64,000 bases of DNA. Origin: Sedimentitalea nanhaiensis DSM 24252. Its GTDB lineage: Bacteria; Pseudomonadota; Alphaproteobacteria; Rhodobacterales; Rhodobacteraceae. Made by a program: the position numbers and the translations under genes. Below, piece by piece: positions 26,182 to 35,053 of this stretch. Under the pieces are notes generated by a model, which saw only the letters and a program-made list of their open reading frames with translations, was not told the DNA's origin and ran no database searches. The stretch lies in the NCBI RefSeq assembly GCF_000473225.1, contig NZ_KI421509.1, positions 2,267,741 through 2,331,740 on the forward strand, in the 5' to 3' direction. Every line of letters starts with the position of its first letter. Position 1 is the first letter of the stretch.

Positions 26182-27075
26182 TCAGATCCATTTGGCCAGC
26201 GGCGGCAGGCTCATCAGCACGGCATTTGCATCATGCCCGGTCTCCAGCCCGAACCGGGTGCCCCGGTCGTAGACCAGGTTGTATTCCGCATAGAGACCGC
26301 GGTGGACCAGTTGGACGTCCTTGTCAGCCGCGCTCCAGCCTTGTACCCGGCGCCGCTCGACCAGTGGCAGATAGGCCGGCAGAAAAGCTCGGCCAATGTC
26401 CTGCGTCAGCGCAAAATCGGCCTGCCAGTCGCCAGTACAGTAATCGTCCATGAAGATGCCGCCGACCCCCCTGGCCCGGTTGCGGTGCGGGATATAGAAA
26501 TATGTGTCGGCCCACTCCTTGAGCCGCGGATAATGCGCCGCCCCATGCGGGTCTAGATGCGCCTTTTGCGTGGCATGGAAATGCGCCGTATCCTGATCGT
26601 ATTCGATACAGGGATTCAAATCGGACCCGCCGCCGAACCACCAGCCATGCGGTGTCCAGAACATCCGGGTGTTCATGTGAACCGCCGGCACCTGAGGGTT
26701 CTGCATATGCGCGACCAGTGAAATCCCCGAAGCCCAGAAACGCGGATCGTCCGCCATGCCCGGCAACCCCTTGCGCGCCGCCATTGCCGCCTGCGCGCGC
26801 TCCCCCAGGGTGCCGTAAACCGTCGAGATATTCACCCCGACCTTCTCAAAGACCCGCCCGCCGCGCATCACACTCATCAGCCCTCCGCCCGCGTCGCCAC
26901 CCTCTTCGCTGGCGCGGCGCGTTTCAGTGACGTCAAAGGTGCCTGGGGCCGCCTCACTCAGCGGACCGACGGTGTGGGTTTCTTCCAACGCTACAAATGC
27001 CGCCACAATCTCGTCACGCAGGGTCCGGAACCAGGCTGCGGCCTCGGCTTTTTCAGTTGCCATGTCGTTGCGCAT
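26182..27075 (-). CDS. hemF: Oxygen-dependent coproporphyrinogen III oxidase
   Basis: This 297-residue cytosolic enzyme decarboxylates two propionates of coproporphyrinogen III with O2 to give protoporphyrinogen IX in haem synthesis. It is identified by GGGSDLNPCIEYDQD, HLDPHGAAHYPRLKEWAD, GVGGIFMDDY and NLVYDRGTRFGLETG, all highly conserved. AGGAG lies five bases before the ATG at 27075. The gene converges on the rpsO terminator, and a REP-like palindrome lies upstream. Confidence 0.96.
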   Translation of the reverse strand: MRNDMATEKAEAAAWFRTLRDEIVAAFVALEETHTVGPLSEAAPGTFDVTETRRASEEGGDAGGGLMSVMRGGRVFEKVGVNISTVYGTLGERAQAAMAARKGLPGMADDPRFWASGISLVAHMQNPQVPAVHMNTRMFWTPHGWWFGGGSDLNPCIEYDQDTAHFHATQKAHLDPHGAAHYPRLKEWADTYFYIPHRNRARGVGGIFMDDYCTGDWQADFALTQDIGRAFLPAYLPLVERRRVQGWSAADKDVQLVHRGLYAEYNLVYDRGTRFGLETGHDANAVLMSLPPLAKWI

Positions 27076-27102
27076 ATGCGCTCCTTTTCTTGTCTCTTCC
27101 TC

Positions 27103-27155
27103 TTGCCGGAAATATCCCGGGGAGCGCGAGGGGCCGGCCCCTCGCTCCCGGCGGT
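27103..27155. repeat. REP-like GC palindrome between the hemF and SDR genes
   Basis: The segment holds arms CCGGGGAGCG (27117-27126) and CGCTCCCGG (27143-27151) around a GAGGGGCC/GGCCCCTC core (27128-27142), with small bulges. On either strand it would fold into a long hairpin whose centre is the palindrome GGCC/GGCC. Its build resembles the repeated intergenic palindromes of roseobacter genomes. It lies in the gap before hemF. Confidence 0.5.
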
Positions 27156-27167
27156 CCTTCAGCGCGG

Positions 27168-27968
27168 TCAGTGCGCCGGAGCGGCCACCGGGTCCAGCAA
27201 GGTGCGCCCGCCATCCACCGTGATAATCTGACCGGTCATGAACCCCGAAGCCTCTGAGGCAAGAAACTGTACCGCTTCAGCCAGCTCTCCAGGGGCCGCC
27301 ACGCGGGCCAGCGGGGTATGCGCCTCGATGTCCTGACGGTACTCGCGGTGGTCTTTCAACGTCGATTTCAGCGAATTGCTCATCACCGAGCCAAACGCGA
27401 CAGCGTTGACCCGGATGCGTTCTGGCGCCAGGGCCACCGCCATCGAGCGGGTCATCTGGTCCAACGCCGCCGAACTGACCGAATAACCCAGCAGATCAGG
27501 ATGCGTGCGCCGCGCGGCAATCGAGCTGAGGTTGACGATCGATCCCGCCTGTCCCTCGGTCTTGCCCTCGGCCTGCTTCATCATGCGCTTGGCCACCAGT
27601 TGCGTCAGGCGCAGCGCTGGCATCAGGTTCTGATTGAGCAGGCCAATCACCGAATCGTCATCCGGATCCAGCGGGTTGGATGGCATGACCTGCCGCGCTC
27701 CATTGACCAGGATATCGATTTCATCAAACGCATCCAATGTCGCCGAGAGCAGATTTGCAATCGCCAGCTTTTCCCGCAGATCGCCAGAAAAATGGCGTAT
27801 GTTTCCGTCTTCGGGATGTCGGCCCAACTCCTCCTGCAGACGTTTTTCATCCATATCCGCAAACATCACGTTTGCGCCCTTTTCGACGAACAGGCGTCCG
27901 ATCGACAGACCGATACCGTTGGCCCCCCCCGTGACGATGGCGGTTTTGCCAGCAATGGAAAAGGACAT
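27168..27968 (-). CDS. SDR-family oxidoreductase
   Basis: This 266-residue classical SDR has the cofactor-binding TGGANGIG loop at residues 11-18, the VNLSSIAAR segment with catalytic Ser, and the YSVSSAALDQM active-site region; here the expected Tyr-x3-Lys reads Tyr-Ser-Val-Ser-Ser, so the Lys is replaced by Ser. The C-terminus has FMTGQIITVDGGRTL. AGGAG precedes the ATG at 27968. The loss of the catalytic Lys is notable and needs an alignment to settle. The substrate is unknown. It is separated from hemF by a REP-like palindrome. Confidence 0.82.
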   Translation of the reverse strand: MSFSIAGKTAIVTGGANGIGLSIGRLFVEKGANVMFADMDEKRLQEELGRHPEDGNIRHFSGDLREKLAIANLLSATLDAFDEIDILVNGARQVMPSNPLDPDDDSVIGLLNQNLMPALRLTQLVAKRMMKQAEGKTEGQAGSIVNLSSIAARRTHPDLLGYSVSSAALDQMTRSMAVALAPERIRVNAVAFGSVMSNSLKSTLKDHREYRQDIEAHTPLARVAAPGELAEAVQFLASEASGFMTGQIITVDGGRTLLDPVAAPAH

Positions 27969-28005
27969 GGTAGCGCTCCTCAGAACAGGTCGGACCCGGA
28001 CGCGC

Positions 28006-29013
28006 TCAGCGGCGGGTACGATTGGGCGTATGCCGCGGGCGTGCCGGGCGGGATGCATGCAATACCTTGAACCGGGCATTTCCGGCGATTTCTTCAACCC
28101 GGCCGAATTTCTCGGTCAGGGCCGTTTCGTAAGGCAAGTGGCGGTTTGCCACCAACCACAGCCCACCGGCCGGCGTCAGCATCCGAGCCGCAGCCTGGAT
28201 GAACGCCCGCCCCAAGGACGGATCCGCCGCACGCCCGGTGTGAAACGGCGGGTTCATGACCACCGCATCGGCGCGCGACTTTGCCTCCCAGACAAGTGCA
28301 TCGGCCCAGTGAAACCGCGCCCGAGGGTCAGTCACATTCAATCGCGCACAGTCCAGCGCAGCGTGATCCGCTTCGACCAGATCCAGCCGTTCGATACCCG
28401 GATCCCGCAGCATGCGCGCCGCAAGATATCCCCACCCGGCCCCCAGGTCGATGACATGCCGACCCAGCTTGGGCGCAAGCGCCTCTGCCAACAGCCGCGA
28501 AGCCGGGTCGATCCCGTCAGCGGAAAACACCCCCGGCGCGGTGGTAAAACCCTCGACCTGTTGCTGTGCCGGTGCCTGCCAATCTGCAAAGGCGGTCGGA
28601 TCTGCGGTGAACCAGAAAATCTTGCCATGTGCCTTGGCCAACGGGCCATGCACATCGACCCGCGCACGGCAGGCCTTGAGCAGGCTGTCGATGCCATCGG
28701 TCTTGGTGCCGTCAACGATGACCATACCTCCGGTGCGCGCGCAGGTCCGGGCCACCAGATCCCGTGCCAGGGCCTTGGCACGCGGCAGGCATATCAAAGC
28801 CGCCGCGCAGAGCGTCGCGTCGGCGGGCGCGCAATCATACCCCAATCGCTGGAAATGGTCATGATCGGGTTTGAAAGGCTGAACGACCCGAACCCGGTCC
28901 TGCGGCAAGGCGGACAGATCCATATCGGCGCGCGGGTGCAGCACCGCAACGGTGCCGGTGTCGGGCAGAACCAGACCACCTGCATCAAGCGCCAGGGACA
29001 GACGGGCGGACAT
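28006..29013 (-). CDS. RsmC-like class I SAM-dependent methyltransferase
   Basis: This 335-residue methyltransferase is of the RsmC/RlmG type, which methylates guanine N2 in rRNA. Motif I VIDLGAGWGYLAARML and motif IV VVMNPPFHTG are clear. The N-terminal half is the degenerate duplicate domain found in RsmC. The ATG at 29013 was chosen because the usual methyltransferase start follows; 29073 is a less likely extension. It may act on 16S G1207, but RlmG of 23S rRNA is close in sequence. It is seven bases from clpS, so the two are probably cotranscribed. Confidence 0.85.
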   Translation of the reverse strand: MSARLSLALDAGGLVLPDTGTVAVLHPRADMDLSALPQDRVRVVQPFKPDHDHFQRLGYDCAPADATLCAAALICLPRAKALARDLVARTCARTGGMVIVDGTKTDGIDSLLKACRARVDVHGPLAKAHGKIFWFTADPTAFADWQAPAQQQVEGFTTAPGVFSADGIDPASRLLAEALAPKLGRHVIDLGAGWGYLAARMLRDPGIERLDLVEADHAALDCARLNVTDPRARFHWADALVWEAKSRADAVVMNPPFHTGRAADPSLGRAFIQAAARMLTPAGGLWLVANRHLPYETALTEKFGRVEEIAGNARFKVLHASRPARPRHTPNRTRR

Positions 29014-29020
29014 CAGTGCC

Positions 29021-29341
29021 CTAGTCTTCCTTTTCCATCGTGCACTGCAATGGGTGCTGATGGCGGCGTGCAAAATCCATGACCTGGCCTACCTTGGTCT
29101 CGGCGATCTCGTGGCTGAACACGCCAACGACGGCAACACCCTTCTTGTGTACGGTCAACATGATTTCAAAGGCTTGTGCATGATTCAGCCCAAAGAATCG
29201 CTCGAGAACATGCACGACAAATTCCATCGGCGTATAATCGTCGTTCAACAGCAGCACCTTGTACAGCGGCGGGCGCTTGGTCCTGGGACGTGTCTCTACC
29301 AGGATCGATGTATCGTCATCGTCCCGGCTATCGTCCGACAT
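29021..29341 (-). CDS. clpS: ATP-dependent Clp protease adaptor ClpS
   Basis: This protein of about 106 residues delivers N-degron substrates to ClpAP. The conserved core is complete: [20 protein letters not shown], the MLTVHKKG segment, and [12 protein letters not shown] with the acidic Asn-end pocket residues. The unstructured N-terminus is rich in Asp. The start may be 29341 or 29362; neither has a strong ribosome site. No clpA is visible next to it, and clpA usually sits nearby in related genomes. It precedes the methyltransferase gene and diverges from a HAD hydrolase. Confidence 0.93.
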   Translation of the reverse strand: MSDDSRDDDDTSILVETRPRTKRPPLYKVLLLNDDYTPMEFVVHVLERFFGLNHAQAFEIMLTVHKKGVAVVGVFSHEIAETKVGQVMDFARRHQHPLQCTMEKED

Positions 29342-29455
29342 GATCAAGGGCAGGTGCAGCATGGCGCGGTTGAATCCGGTTTCCGTTTATGTCCTGTGCG
29401 TTCATGGCTTATATAACCTTACAGCAGGATTCGAAAAGAGCCAGTAAACAGCCAA

Positions 29456-30175
29456 ATGGCCAAGACGCAGATGAAACAGGAAAAACTGACCACCATTGGA
29501 TTTGATGCCGATGACACTCTGTGGCACAACGAGCGGTTCTTTCATGACACCCAGGCACAGTTTGCCGCCCTGCTGGCCGATTACGCCGATCCGGATCATC
29601 TGGCACAGCGGCTTTTGGCCGCCGAAAAACGCAACATCGGCCAGTACGGATATGGGATCAAGGGTTTCGTGCTGTCGATGATCGAAACCGCGATCGAAAT
29701 CACCGACCAAAAAGTACCCGCCCGCGTGATTGCCCGGTTGATGGAGACCGGGCGCGAAATGCTTGCCCACCCGATCGAATTGCTGCCCCATGCCGCCGAG
29801 ACGGTACAGGCCCTGGCTGAAACCCATCGCGTGCTGCTGATCACCAAAGGCGATCTGATGGACCAGGAACGCAAACTTGCGCAATCCGGTCTGGGCGATC
29901 TGTTCGATGGGGTCGAAATCGTTTCGGAAAAGACCCCCGACGGCTATGCCCGGATTTTTGAGCGCCACGGTGACGGGGCGGATCGGGGGCTGATGGTGGG
30001 CAACTCGATGCGCTCGGACGTGGTGCCCATGATACAGGCCGGCGGTTGGGGGGTGTATGTTCCCCATGGCTTGATGTGGGAAATCGAACATGCCGAGCCA
30101 CCGCTGGACGCGCCGCGATATCGCGCGCTGGACGATCTGGGCGGGCTTGCCTGGCTGGTGGCACAAATCGGTTAA
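29456..30175 (+). CDS. HAD-superfamily hydrolase
   Basis: This 239-residue phosphatase-type HAD has the nucleophile motif GFDADDTLW near residues 15-23, motif II LLITKGD, and motif III with the Lys in SEKTPDGY. The cap region is all-helical. The substrate is not known. It diverges from clpS, and the 114 bases between them contain no recognisable strong promoter, though AT-rich TATATAACC occurs. Confidence 0.85.
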   Translation: MAKTQMKQEKLTTIGFDADDTLWHNERFFHDTQAQFAALLADYADPDHLAQRLLAAEKRNIGQYGYGIKGFVLSMIETAIEITDQKVPARVIARLMETGREMLAHPIELLPHAAETVQALAETHRVLLITKGDLMDQERKLAQSGLGDLFDGVEIVSEKTPDGYARIFERHGDGADRGLMVGNSMRSDVVPMIQAGGWGVYVPHGLMWEIEHAEPPLDAPRYRALDDLGGLAWLVAQIG

Positions 30176-30401
30176 CCCGCGAGCTGGCAACAACCCGCCG
30201 GTAACCGATCTTTAACCAATCGCCAATCTAGCGGTTGTGTTCCCACCGCCCCCCACATGTTGATAAAATTTCTTGCGCTCAACTGGTAACAGCTTGCACC
30301 ACAAGGGTTTATTTGCAGCTTTCTCTGTGCTAGGGTGTCTGCAATAAATCAAAAGTGTCAGCCGGATAACCGGCGGCCCGAGGCAGACAGAGGCAATTAT
30401 C

Positions 30402-31865
30402 GTGCAGGTTCGGCGCATTCGCCAGGCCCGTTGGGGTCTGTTTATTTTCACGGCGATCTGGTTGTGCGGTCTGATTCCGCTCAGCGCAGCGGCCGCGCCT
30501 TATGCAGCCCATGTCATCGACGCGCGCTCTGGCGAAGTTTTGCATTCACGCAATGCGGATACGCGATTACATCCCGCATCCCTGACCAAGATGATGACAT
30601 TGTACATCGCCTTCGAGGCGATCCAGAACGGCGAGATCACGTTGGACACCAAGGTACGCATCTCAAGACAAGCCGCGTCCGAACCCCCATCCAAATTGGG
30701 GCTGAAATCGGGCCAGCGTATCGCGTTGCGATATCTGATCCGGGCCGCTGCCGTGAAGTCGGCCAATGATGCCGCCACGGCCATCGGTGAGGCGATCAGC
30801 GGCAGCGAAGCCGCCTTTGCCCGGCGCATGAACCGCACCGCAAAATCGATGGGTATGAACCGCACCACGTTCAAGAACGCCCATGGTCTGACCGAAAGCG
30901 GGCATTTGTCCACCGCGCGCGACATGACAACCCTTGGGCGTCACGTGATTTATGACTACCCCCAGTATTACAACCTGTTCTCGCGCAAGACCGCTGATGC
31001 AGGCGTGCGTAAGGTCAGCCACACCAACCGGCGCCTGCTGTCCTCTTACAAGGGCGCGGACGGTATCAAGACCGGTTATACCCGCGCCGCGGGCTTCAAT
31101 CTGGTGGCATCCGCACAGCGCGGGCGCGAACGCATCATCGCCACGGTGTTCGGGGGCAAATCCACCGCATCGCGCAATGCAAGGGTCGCCGAATTGCTGG
31201 ATATGGGCTTTCGGCGGGCACCGTCCCGTGCGCCTCTGCGCAAACCGGACCGCCCCGTCTATGCCGGCAATGCGACCACGGTGCCCGGCGCTGCGGGCAA
31301 GACCATCCGCCTTGCGGGCCTGGTCCAGAAAAGCCTGCGGCCCAAGGCCCGCACCGCACGTGCACCGGTTCAGGTCGCCGCCGCGATCCCTGCGGCAGCA
31401 GTTACACCCCCGGCACCGGATCCCGAAAAGCTGCAGGAGAGCATTGCGGTCGCGATGGCCCAGGCCGCCGAAAGCATTGCCCCGACCGCCCCGGCCACGC
31501 GACCGGAACCGCGCCCAACCGAACTGGCCCTCGTCGATGTCGTGGCAACCCATTCTGAACCCGCCGCGGCACAGCCCGATCCGGAACCGGTTGAACCGGA
31601 AATCGTCACCCGACTATCCACATCGGGCGGACAGCACTGGGGCATAAACGTTGGCCGCTACGGCAGCCGCTATCAGGCGGAAAAGGTGCTCTTGCGCACA
31701 GCCCTGGCCGAGATGTCGACGCTTGACGGCTCGTTGCGTAAAGTCACCCAAAGCAGCAGCGGTTTTGACGCAAATTTCGTTGGCATGAGCCGCGAAACGG
31801 CCGACCTGGCCTGCCGTCGGCTGAAGGCGCGCAATGTCACGTGTTTCATGATCGGGCCGTCCTGA
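30402..31865 (+). CDS. D-alanyl-D-alanine carboxypeptidase with C-terminal SPOR domain
   Basis: This 487-residue exported penicillin-binding protein is of the DacF/DacA type. It has a signal peptide (residues 1-32) and an active-site SxxK at Ser60-Lys63 (PASLTKMM), SxN at Ser120-Asn122 (KSAND), and KTG at 223-225 (GIKTGY). A linker of about 130 residues rich in Ala and Pro leads to a SPOR domain (about 405-487: HWGINVGRYGSRYQAEK). It trims the last D-Ala of peptidoglycan side chains; the SPOR domain would take it to denuded glycan at the division septum. The GTG start at 30402 is preceded by a GAGGCA-type site. A hairpin overlaps its stop codon (31851-31879). Confidence 0.9.
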   Translation: MQVRRIRQARWGLFIFTAIWLCGLIPLSAAAAPYAAHVIDARSGEVLHSRNADTRLHPASLTKMMTLYIAFEAIQNGEITLDTKVRISRQAASEPPSKLGLKSGQRIALRYLIRAAAVKSANDAATAIGEAISGSEAAFARRMNRTAKSMGMNRTTFKNAHGLTESGHLSTARDMTTLGRHVIYDYPQYYNLFSRKTADAGVRKVSHTNRRLLSSYKGADGIKTGYTRAAGFNLVASAQRGRERIIATVFGGKSTASRNARVAELLDMGFRRAPSRAPLRKPDRPVYAGNATTVPGAAGKTIRLAGLVQKSLRPKARTARAPVQVAAAIPAAAVTPPAPDPEKLQESIAVAMAQAAESIAPTAPATRPEPRPTELALVDVVATHSEPAAAQPDPEPVEPEIVTRLSTSGGQHWGINVGRYGSRYQAEKVLLRTALAEMSTLDGSLRKVTQSSSGFDANFVGMSRETADLACRRLKARNVTCFMIGPS

Positions 31866-31879
31866 CGCCGCGGCCCGAT
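31851..31879. other. Hairpin across the stop codon of the carboxypeptidase gene
   Basis: ATCGGGCCG (31851-31859) pairs perfectly with CGGCCCGAT (31871-31879), with an 11-nt loop that contains the TGA stop. No T tract follows, so it is a weak, possibly bidirectional end signal between two convergent genes. Confidence 0.45.
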
Positions 31880-31887
31880 CGGTCCGA

Positions 31888-33291
31888 TCATCCGGGCAGG
31901 ATCTTGCCCGGATTGAGGATGTTGTCAGGGTCCAGCGCTGCCTTGATCGCCGCCATATAGCGTGTCGCACCGCCCAGTTCCTTAGTCAGATAAGGCCGCT
32001 TTCCCTGCCCGATGCCATGCTCGCCGGTGCAAGTTCCATCCATCGAAATCGCCAGTTCCGCCAACCAGCCGACATAGTCTTCGGTCCGCGCGACCTCGTC
32101 CGCATCCGCCATGTCCACCAGCGGTGACATATGCATGTTGCCATCGCCCACATGCCCCACGAGCGGCGCTTGCAAGCCAAGCTCTTCGGCCTTCGCTGTC
32201 GCCGCCGCGACACATTCTGCCAACCGCGATATCGGGACACAAACATCGGTCGCCAGCGCTTTTGCTCCCGGTCGCAATTGCAAGGCGGCCCAATAAAAAT
32301 CATGGCGGGCCTGCCACAGGCGGTTGCGCTCTTCGGTCGAAGCGGTCCATTCGAACCCGGTCGAACCGAAATCCCCGGCAATCTGACCAAACAGTTCAGC
32401 CTGCTCTGCGACGCTGGCTTGCGAGCCGTGAAACTCCAGCAGCAGCAGGGTGGTTTCCGGCAGATCCAGCTTGGAATAGGCATTGACCGCCTTGACCGAC
32501 AGCGCGTTCAGCAACTCGATCCGCGCCACCGGGATGCCGTATTGGATCGTCGCCATGACCGCCTGACAGGCACCTTCGACCGACTGAAACGAACACCGCG
32601 CCGCCGACATCGCCTCGGGGATGCCATGCAGGCGCAGGGTGATGCAGGTGATCAGGCCCAAAGTTCCTTCTGAGCCAACCAGCAATCGTGTCAGGTCATA
32701 ACCGGCACTGGATTTTTTGGCGCGTTGGGCAGTCTTGATGATCTCGCCATCGGCCATCACCGCCTGCAGCGCGATCACGTTGTCCTTCATCGTACCATAG
32801 CGCACCGCATTTGTGCCGCTGGCCCGTGTCGCCGTCATGCCCCCGATGCTGGCATTCGCGCCCGGATCAATGGGAAAGAACAGCCCCTGGTCACGCAGAT
32901 GCGTGTTGAGCTGTTCGCGGGTCACGCCAGGTTGCACGGTACAGGTCAGGTCCTCGGCATGAACTGCGAGGATCTGATTCATTTGACCCATATCCACCGA
33001 AATCCCGCCCGCAGGAGCGTTCACATGCCCTTCAAGCGACGTACCGACACCAAAGGGAATCACCGGCACCTTATGCGCGGCACAAATTTTGACGATGTCC
33101 GCAACCTCTTCGGTGGTCTGCGGAAACACCACCGCGTCAGGCGGCTGATTTTCAATCCACGTCGTGGTATGTCCGTGTTGTTCCCGGATCGCCTGACCGG
33201 TCTGCAGCCGGTCGCCGAACTGCTGTTTCAGGCTGCCGATTGCGGTGGCAATGCCGGTTTCGTTGCGCGGCAATGGGGATGCCTGTGCCAT
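31888..33291 (-). CDS. FAD-linked D-lactate/glycolate-type oxidase (GlcD family)
   Basis: This 467-residue flavoprotein has the FAD-binding PCMH domain at the N-terminus (residues about 50-230: PQTTEEVADIVKI, IPFGVGTSLEGHV, GTNAVRYGTMKDNVI) and the FAD-oxidase C-terminal domain (VGHVGDGNMHMSPLV with the metal-site His, and GTCTGEHGIGQGKR). It oxidises a 2-hydroxyacid such as D-lactate or glycolate. The length and the C-terminal ending LNPGKILPG are typical. The gene before it in the reading direction is a damaged gamma-glutamyltransferase, and the two are not obviously functionally linked. Confidence 0.9.
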   Translation of the reverse strand: MAQASPLPRNETGIATAIGSLKQQFGDRLQTGQAIREQHGHTTTWIENQPPDAVVFPQTTEEVADIVKICAAHKVPVIPFGVGTSLEGHVNAPAGGISVDMGQMNQILAVHAEDLTCTVQPGVTREQLNTHLRDQGLFFPIDPGANASIGGMTATRASGTNAVRYGTMKDNVIALQAVMADGEIIKTAQRAKKSSAGYDLTRLLVGSEGTLGLITCITLRLHGIPEAMSAARCSFQSVEGACQAVMATIQYGIPVARIELLNALSVKAVNAYSKLDLPETTLLLLEFHGSQASVAEQAELFGQIAGDFGSTGFEWTASTEERNRLWQARHDFYWAALQLRPGAKALATDVCVPISRLAECVAAATAKAEELGLQAPLVGHVGDGNMHMSPLVDMADADEVARTEDYVGWLAELAISMDGTCTGEHGIGQGKRPYLTKELGGATRYMAAIKAALDPDNILNPGKILPG

Positions 33292-33315
33292 GATCTTTCC
33301 TTTCCCAGCCCCGGC

Positions 33316-34443
33316 TCATTCGCCCAAGGCTATTCCTTCGCGCCGCGGATCTGCGGCACCCAACAGCCCGATAACGATGGCGTGCAGGCCCGATGTCAAA
33401 TCGCGCGCATTCACCTCGTACCCTATCGCCTCAAGATCGGCCTGTATGTCAACTGCCGCCGTGCCCAGTTCGACATCATAAGTGCCAAACCGGTTAACCA
33501 CATGAGGTAGCGCCAGAGCCTGCTGGATGTTCACCCCCCAGTCCAGCCAGCCGACAATCGAGGTTGCGACATAGCCGATGATGCGGCTGCCTCCTGGCGA
33601 GCCGATGGCCAGAACAGGTGCGCCGTCTTTCATCACACTGGTCGGTGCCATGGACGAACGTGGACGCTTTCCCGGTTCGATCCTGTTGGCGATGGGTACA
33701 CCATCGCTGTGACTGCGGAACGAAAAATCGGTGCGTTCGTTGTTCAACAGAAAACCACGCACCATAAGCCGCGAGCCGAACCCGTTTTCGATGGTTGTCG
33801 TCATCGACAGGACATTGCCGTATCGATCGACAATCGAAATATGCGAGGTCGACGGGAACCGCGCCAAACGGTCGGCGTCCCCCTCGACCAGCCCGGCAAG
33901 GCGCGGCGAAACCGCAAAGCCCTGGTCCGCGTGATCGATAGCGGCACTGAACAACGATGGCCAGGGCGCACGGCCCCAGCGGCGATGCGCCTCGGCCAAA
34001 AGCGCGGGCGTGCCCGGCGTGCCAACCGACCGGCCTCCGACCACCGCGTCAAAAAACTTCAGCGGCTCGCCCGCCTCATCCTGAAACAGGCGAGGGGTCG
34101 CGGCCAAAGGTGCCGTTTCACGCGCATCCCGTGTGGTCAGTGCACCCGAAGTCGCATCGTACCAAACCAGAAAGGCACCGCCGCCCAGCCCCGATGACTG
34201 CGGCTCGACCAGACCCAAGACAGTCTGCACCGTCAGCGGATTCGCCGCTGCGACCATCCAGTTTTCGGCCTGTACCGGCTGGCCGGCGGACTTGGCTTCG
34301 AGCGCTGTAGCCACTTGCGGGGAAAGGGTTTCGAACCCGCTGGTCGTCGCTCCCTCGGGGGCAACGCTATCGGCTGCATCCCGCGCAAAAAGTGGCCCTG
34401 CCAGCCCAGCCGCCAATGGCAATCCAAGTACGATCCGTTTCAT
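33316..34443 (-). pseudogene. Gamma-glutamyltransferase with a large internal in-frame deletion
   Basis: The 375-residue reading begins with a signal peptide (1-20). It continues with the family N-terminus WMVAAANPLTVQTVLG, the substrate-binding Arg in TRDARETAP and the GRSVGTPGTPALL segment. It then jumps directly to the small-subunit start STSHISIVDRYGN, where the autocatalytic nucleophile Thr would be Thr199. The C-terminus (GSPGGSRIIGY) is normal. In E. coli GGT the Arg and the Thr are 277 residues apart; here the gap is about 90, so roughly 187 residues of the large subunit are missing and the frame is kept. A normal GGT has about 580 residues. The reading has no stop, so it could still make a protein, but it is unlikely to fold as an active GGT. 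Confidence 0.8.
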
Positions 34444-34505
34444 TGTATGCTCCCCCTGAAAGGCCCTTGGCAGGTGGATCTTAACCGCGCTATCGCGGCA
34501 TGCAA

Positions 34506-35048
34506 TTAGCCCTGCGCCAATTCGTACCGTGCGAGCACATCATGGACCGCGCCGCCCGGTCGTAGGTCGGACCGGAACAACGCAAACGAGCGCGCCTCAA
34601 ATCTGGGCAGGACAACCCCGGCTTCAGCGGCAAAGAACGCCTGCAACCGCCCAGCGCTGTCTGCGCCCGGACGCAGGCGGGCCAATGTGACATGGGGGTG
34701 ATAGCGACGGCGCTGCAGCACGATTCCCGCGCGTCTGGCCGCCGCAACCGTGCGGTTGTGCAAACCGGTCAGTGCCGGGTTTTCCGCAACATCCAAAAAG
34801 ACCTGTCGCGGCCTGTCGCCGCCGAATGCTCCCAATCCGGTCAGGACAACACCGAATTGTGGCCAGCGCAGTCCGGACAGTTCGTCGTGGAAATCCTCCA
34901 GCGTGTTGTCCCGCTGGTCATCCAGAAAGGCCAGCGTCAGATGCAGGTTGTCACGCACCACCGGACGGCCCACCGGCAGTCTCGATTGCACCCGCAACAG
35001 CGCGTCGATGACCTCATCGGGCAACTCAAGGGCGACGAAGGCCCGCAC
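34506..35048 (-). CDS. thpR: RNA 2',3'-cyclic phosphodiesterase (LigT/ThpR family)
   Basis: This 180-residue member of the 2H phosphoesterases has the two HxTx motifs HLTLAFL and HVTLARL, placed about 80 residues apart as expected. The enzyme opens 2',3'-cyclic phosphates, for example on RNA ends, although the physiological role is unsettled. It lies five bases from the hydroxyacid dehydrogenase gene in the same direction. Confidence 0.87.
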   Translation of the reverse strand: MRAFVALELPDEVIDALLRVQSRLPVGRPVVRDNLHLTLAFLDDQRDNTLEDFHDELSGLRWPQFGVVLTGLGAFGGDRPRQVFLDVAENPALTGLHNRTVAAARRAGIVLQRRRYHPHVTLARLRPGADSAGRLQAFFAAEAGVVLPRFEARSFALFRSDLRPGGAVHDVLARYELAQG

Positions 35049-35053
35049 CGCGC

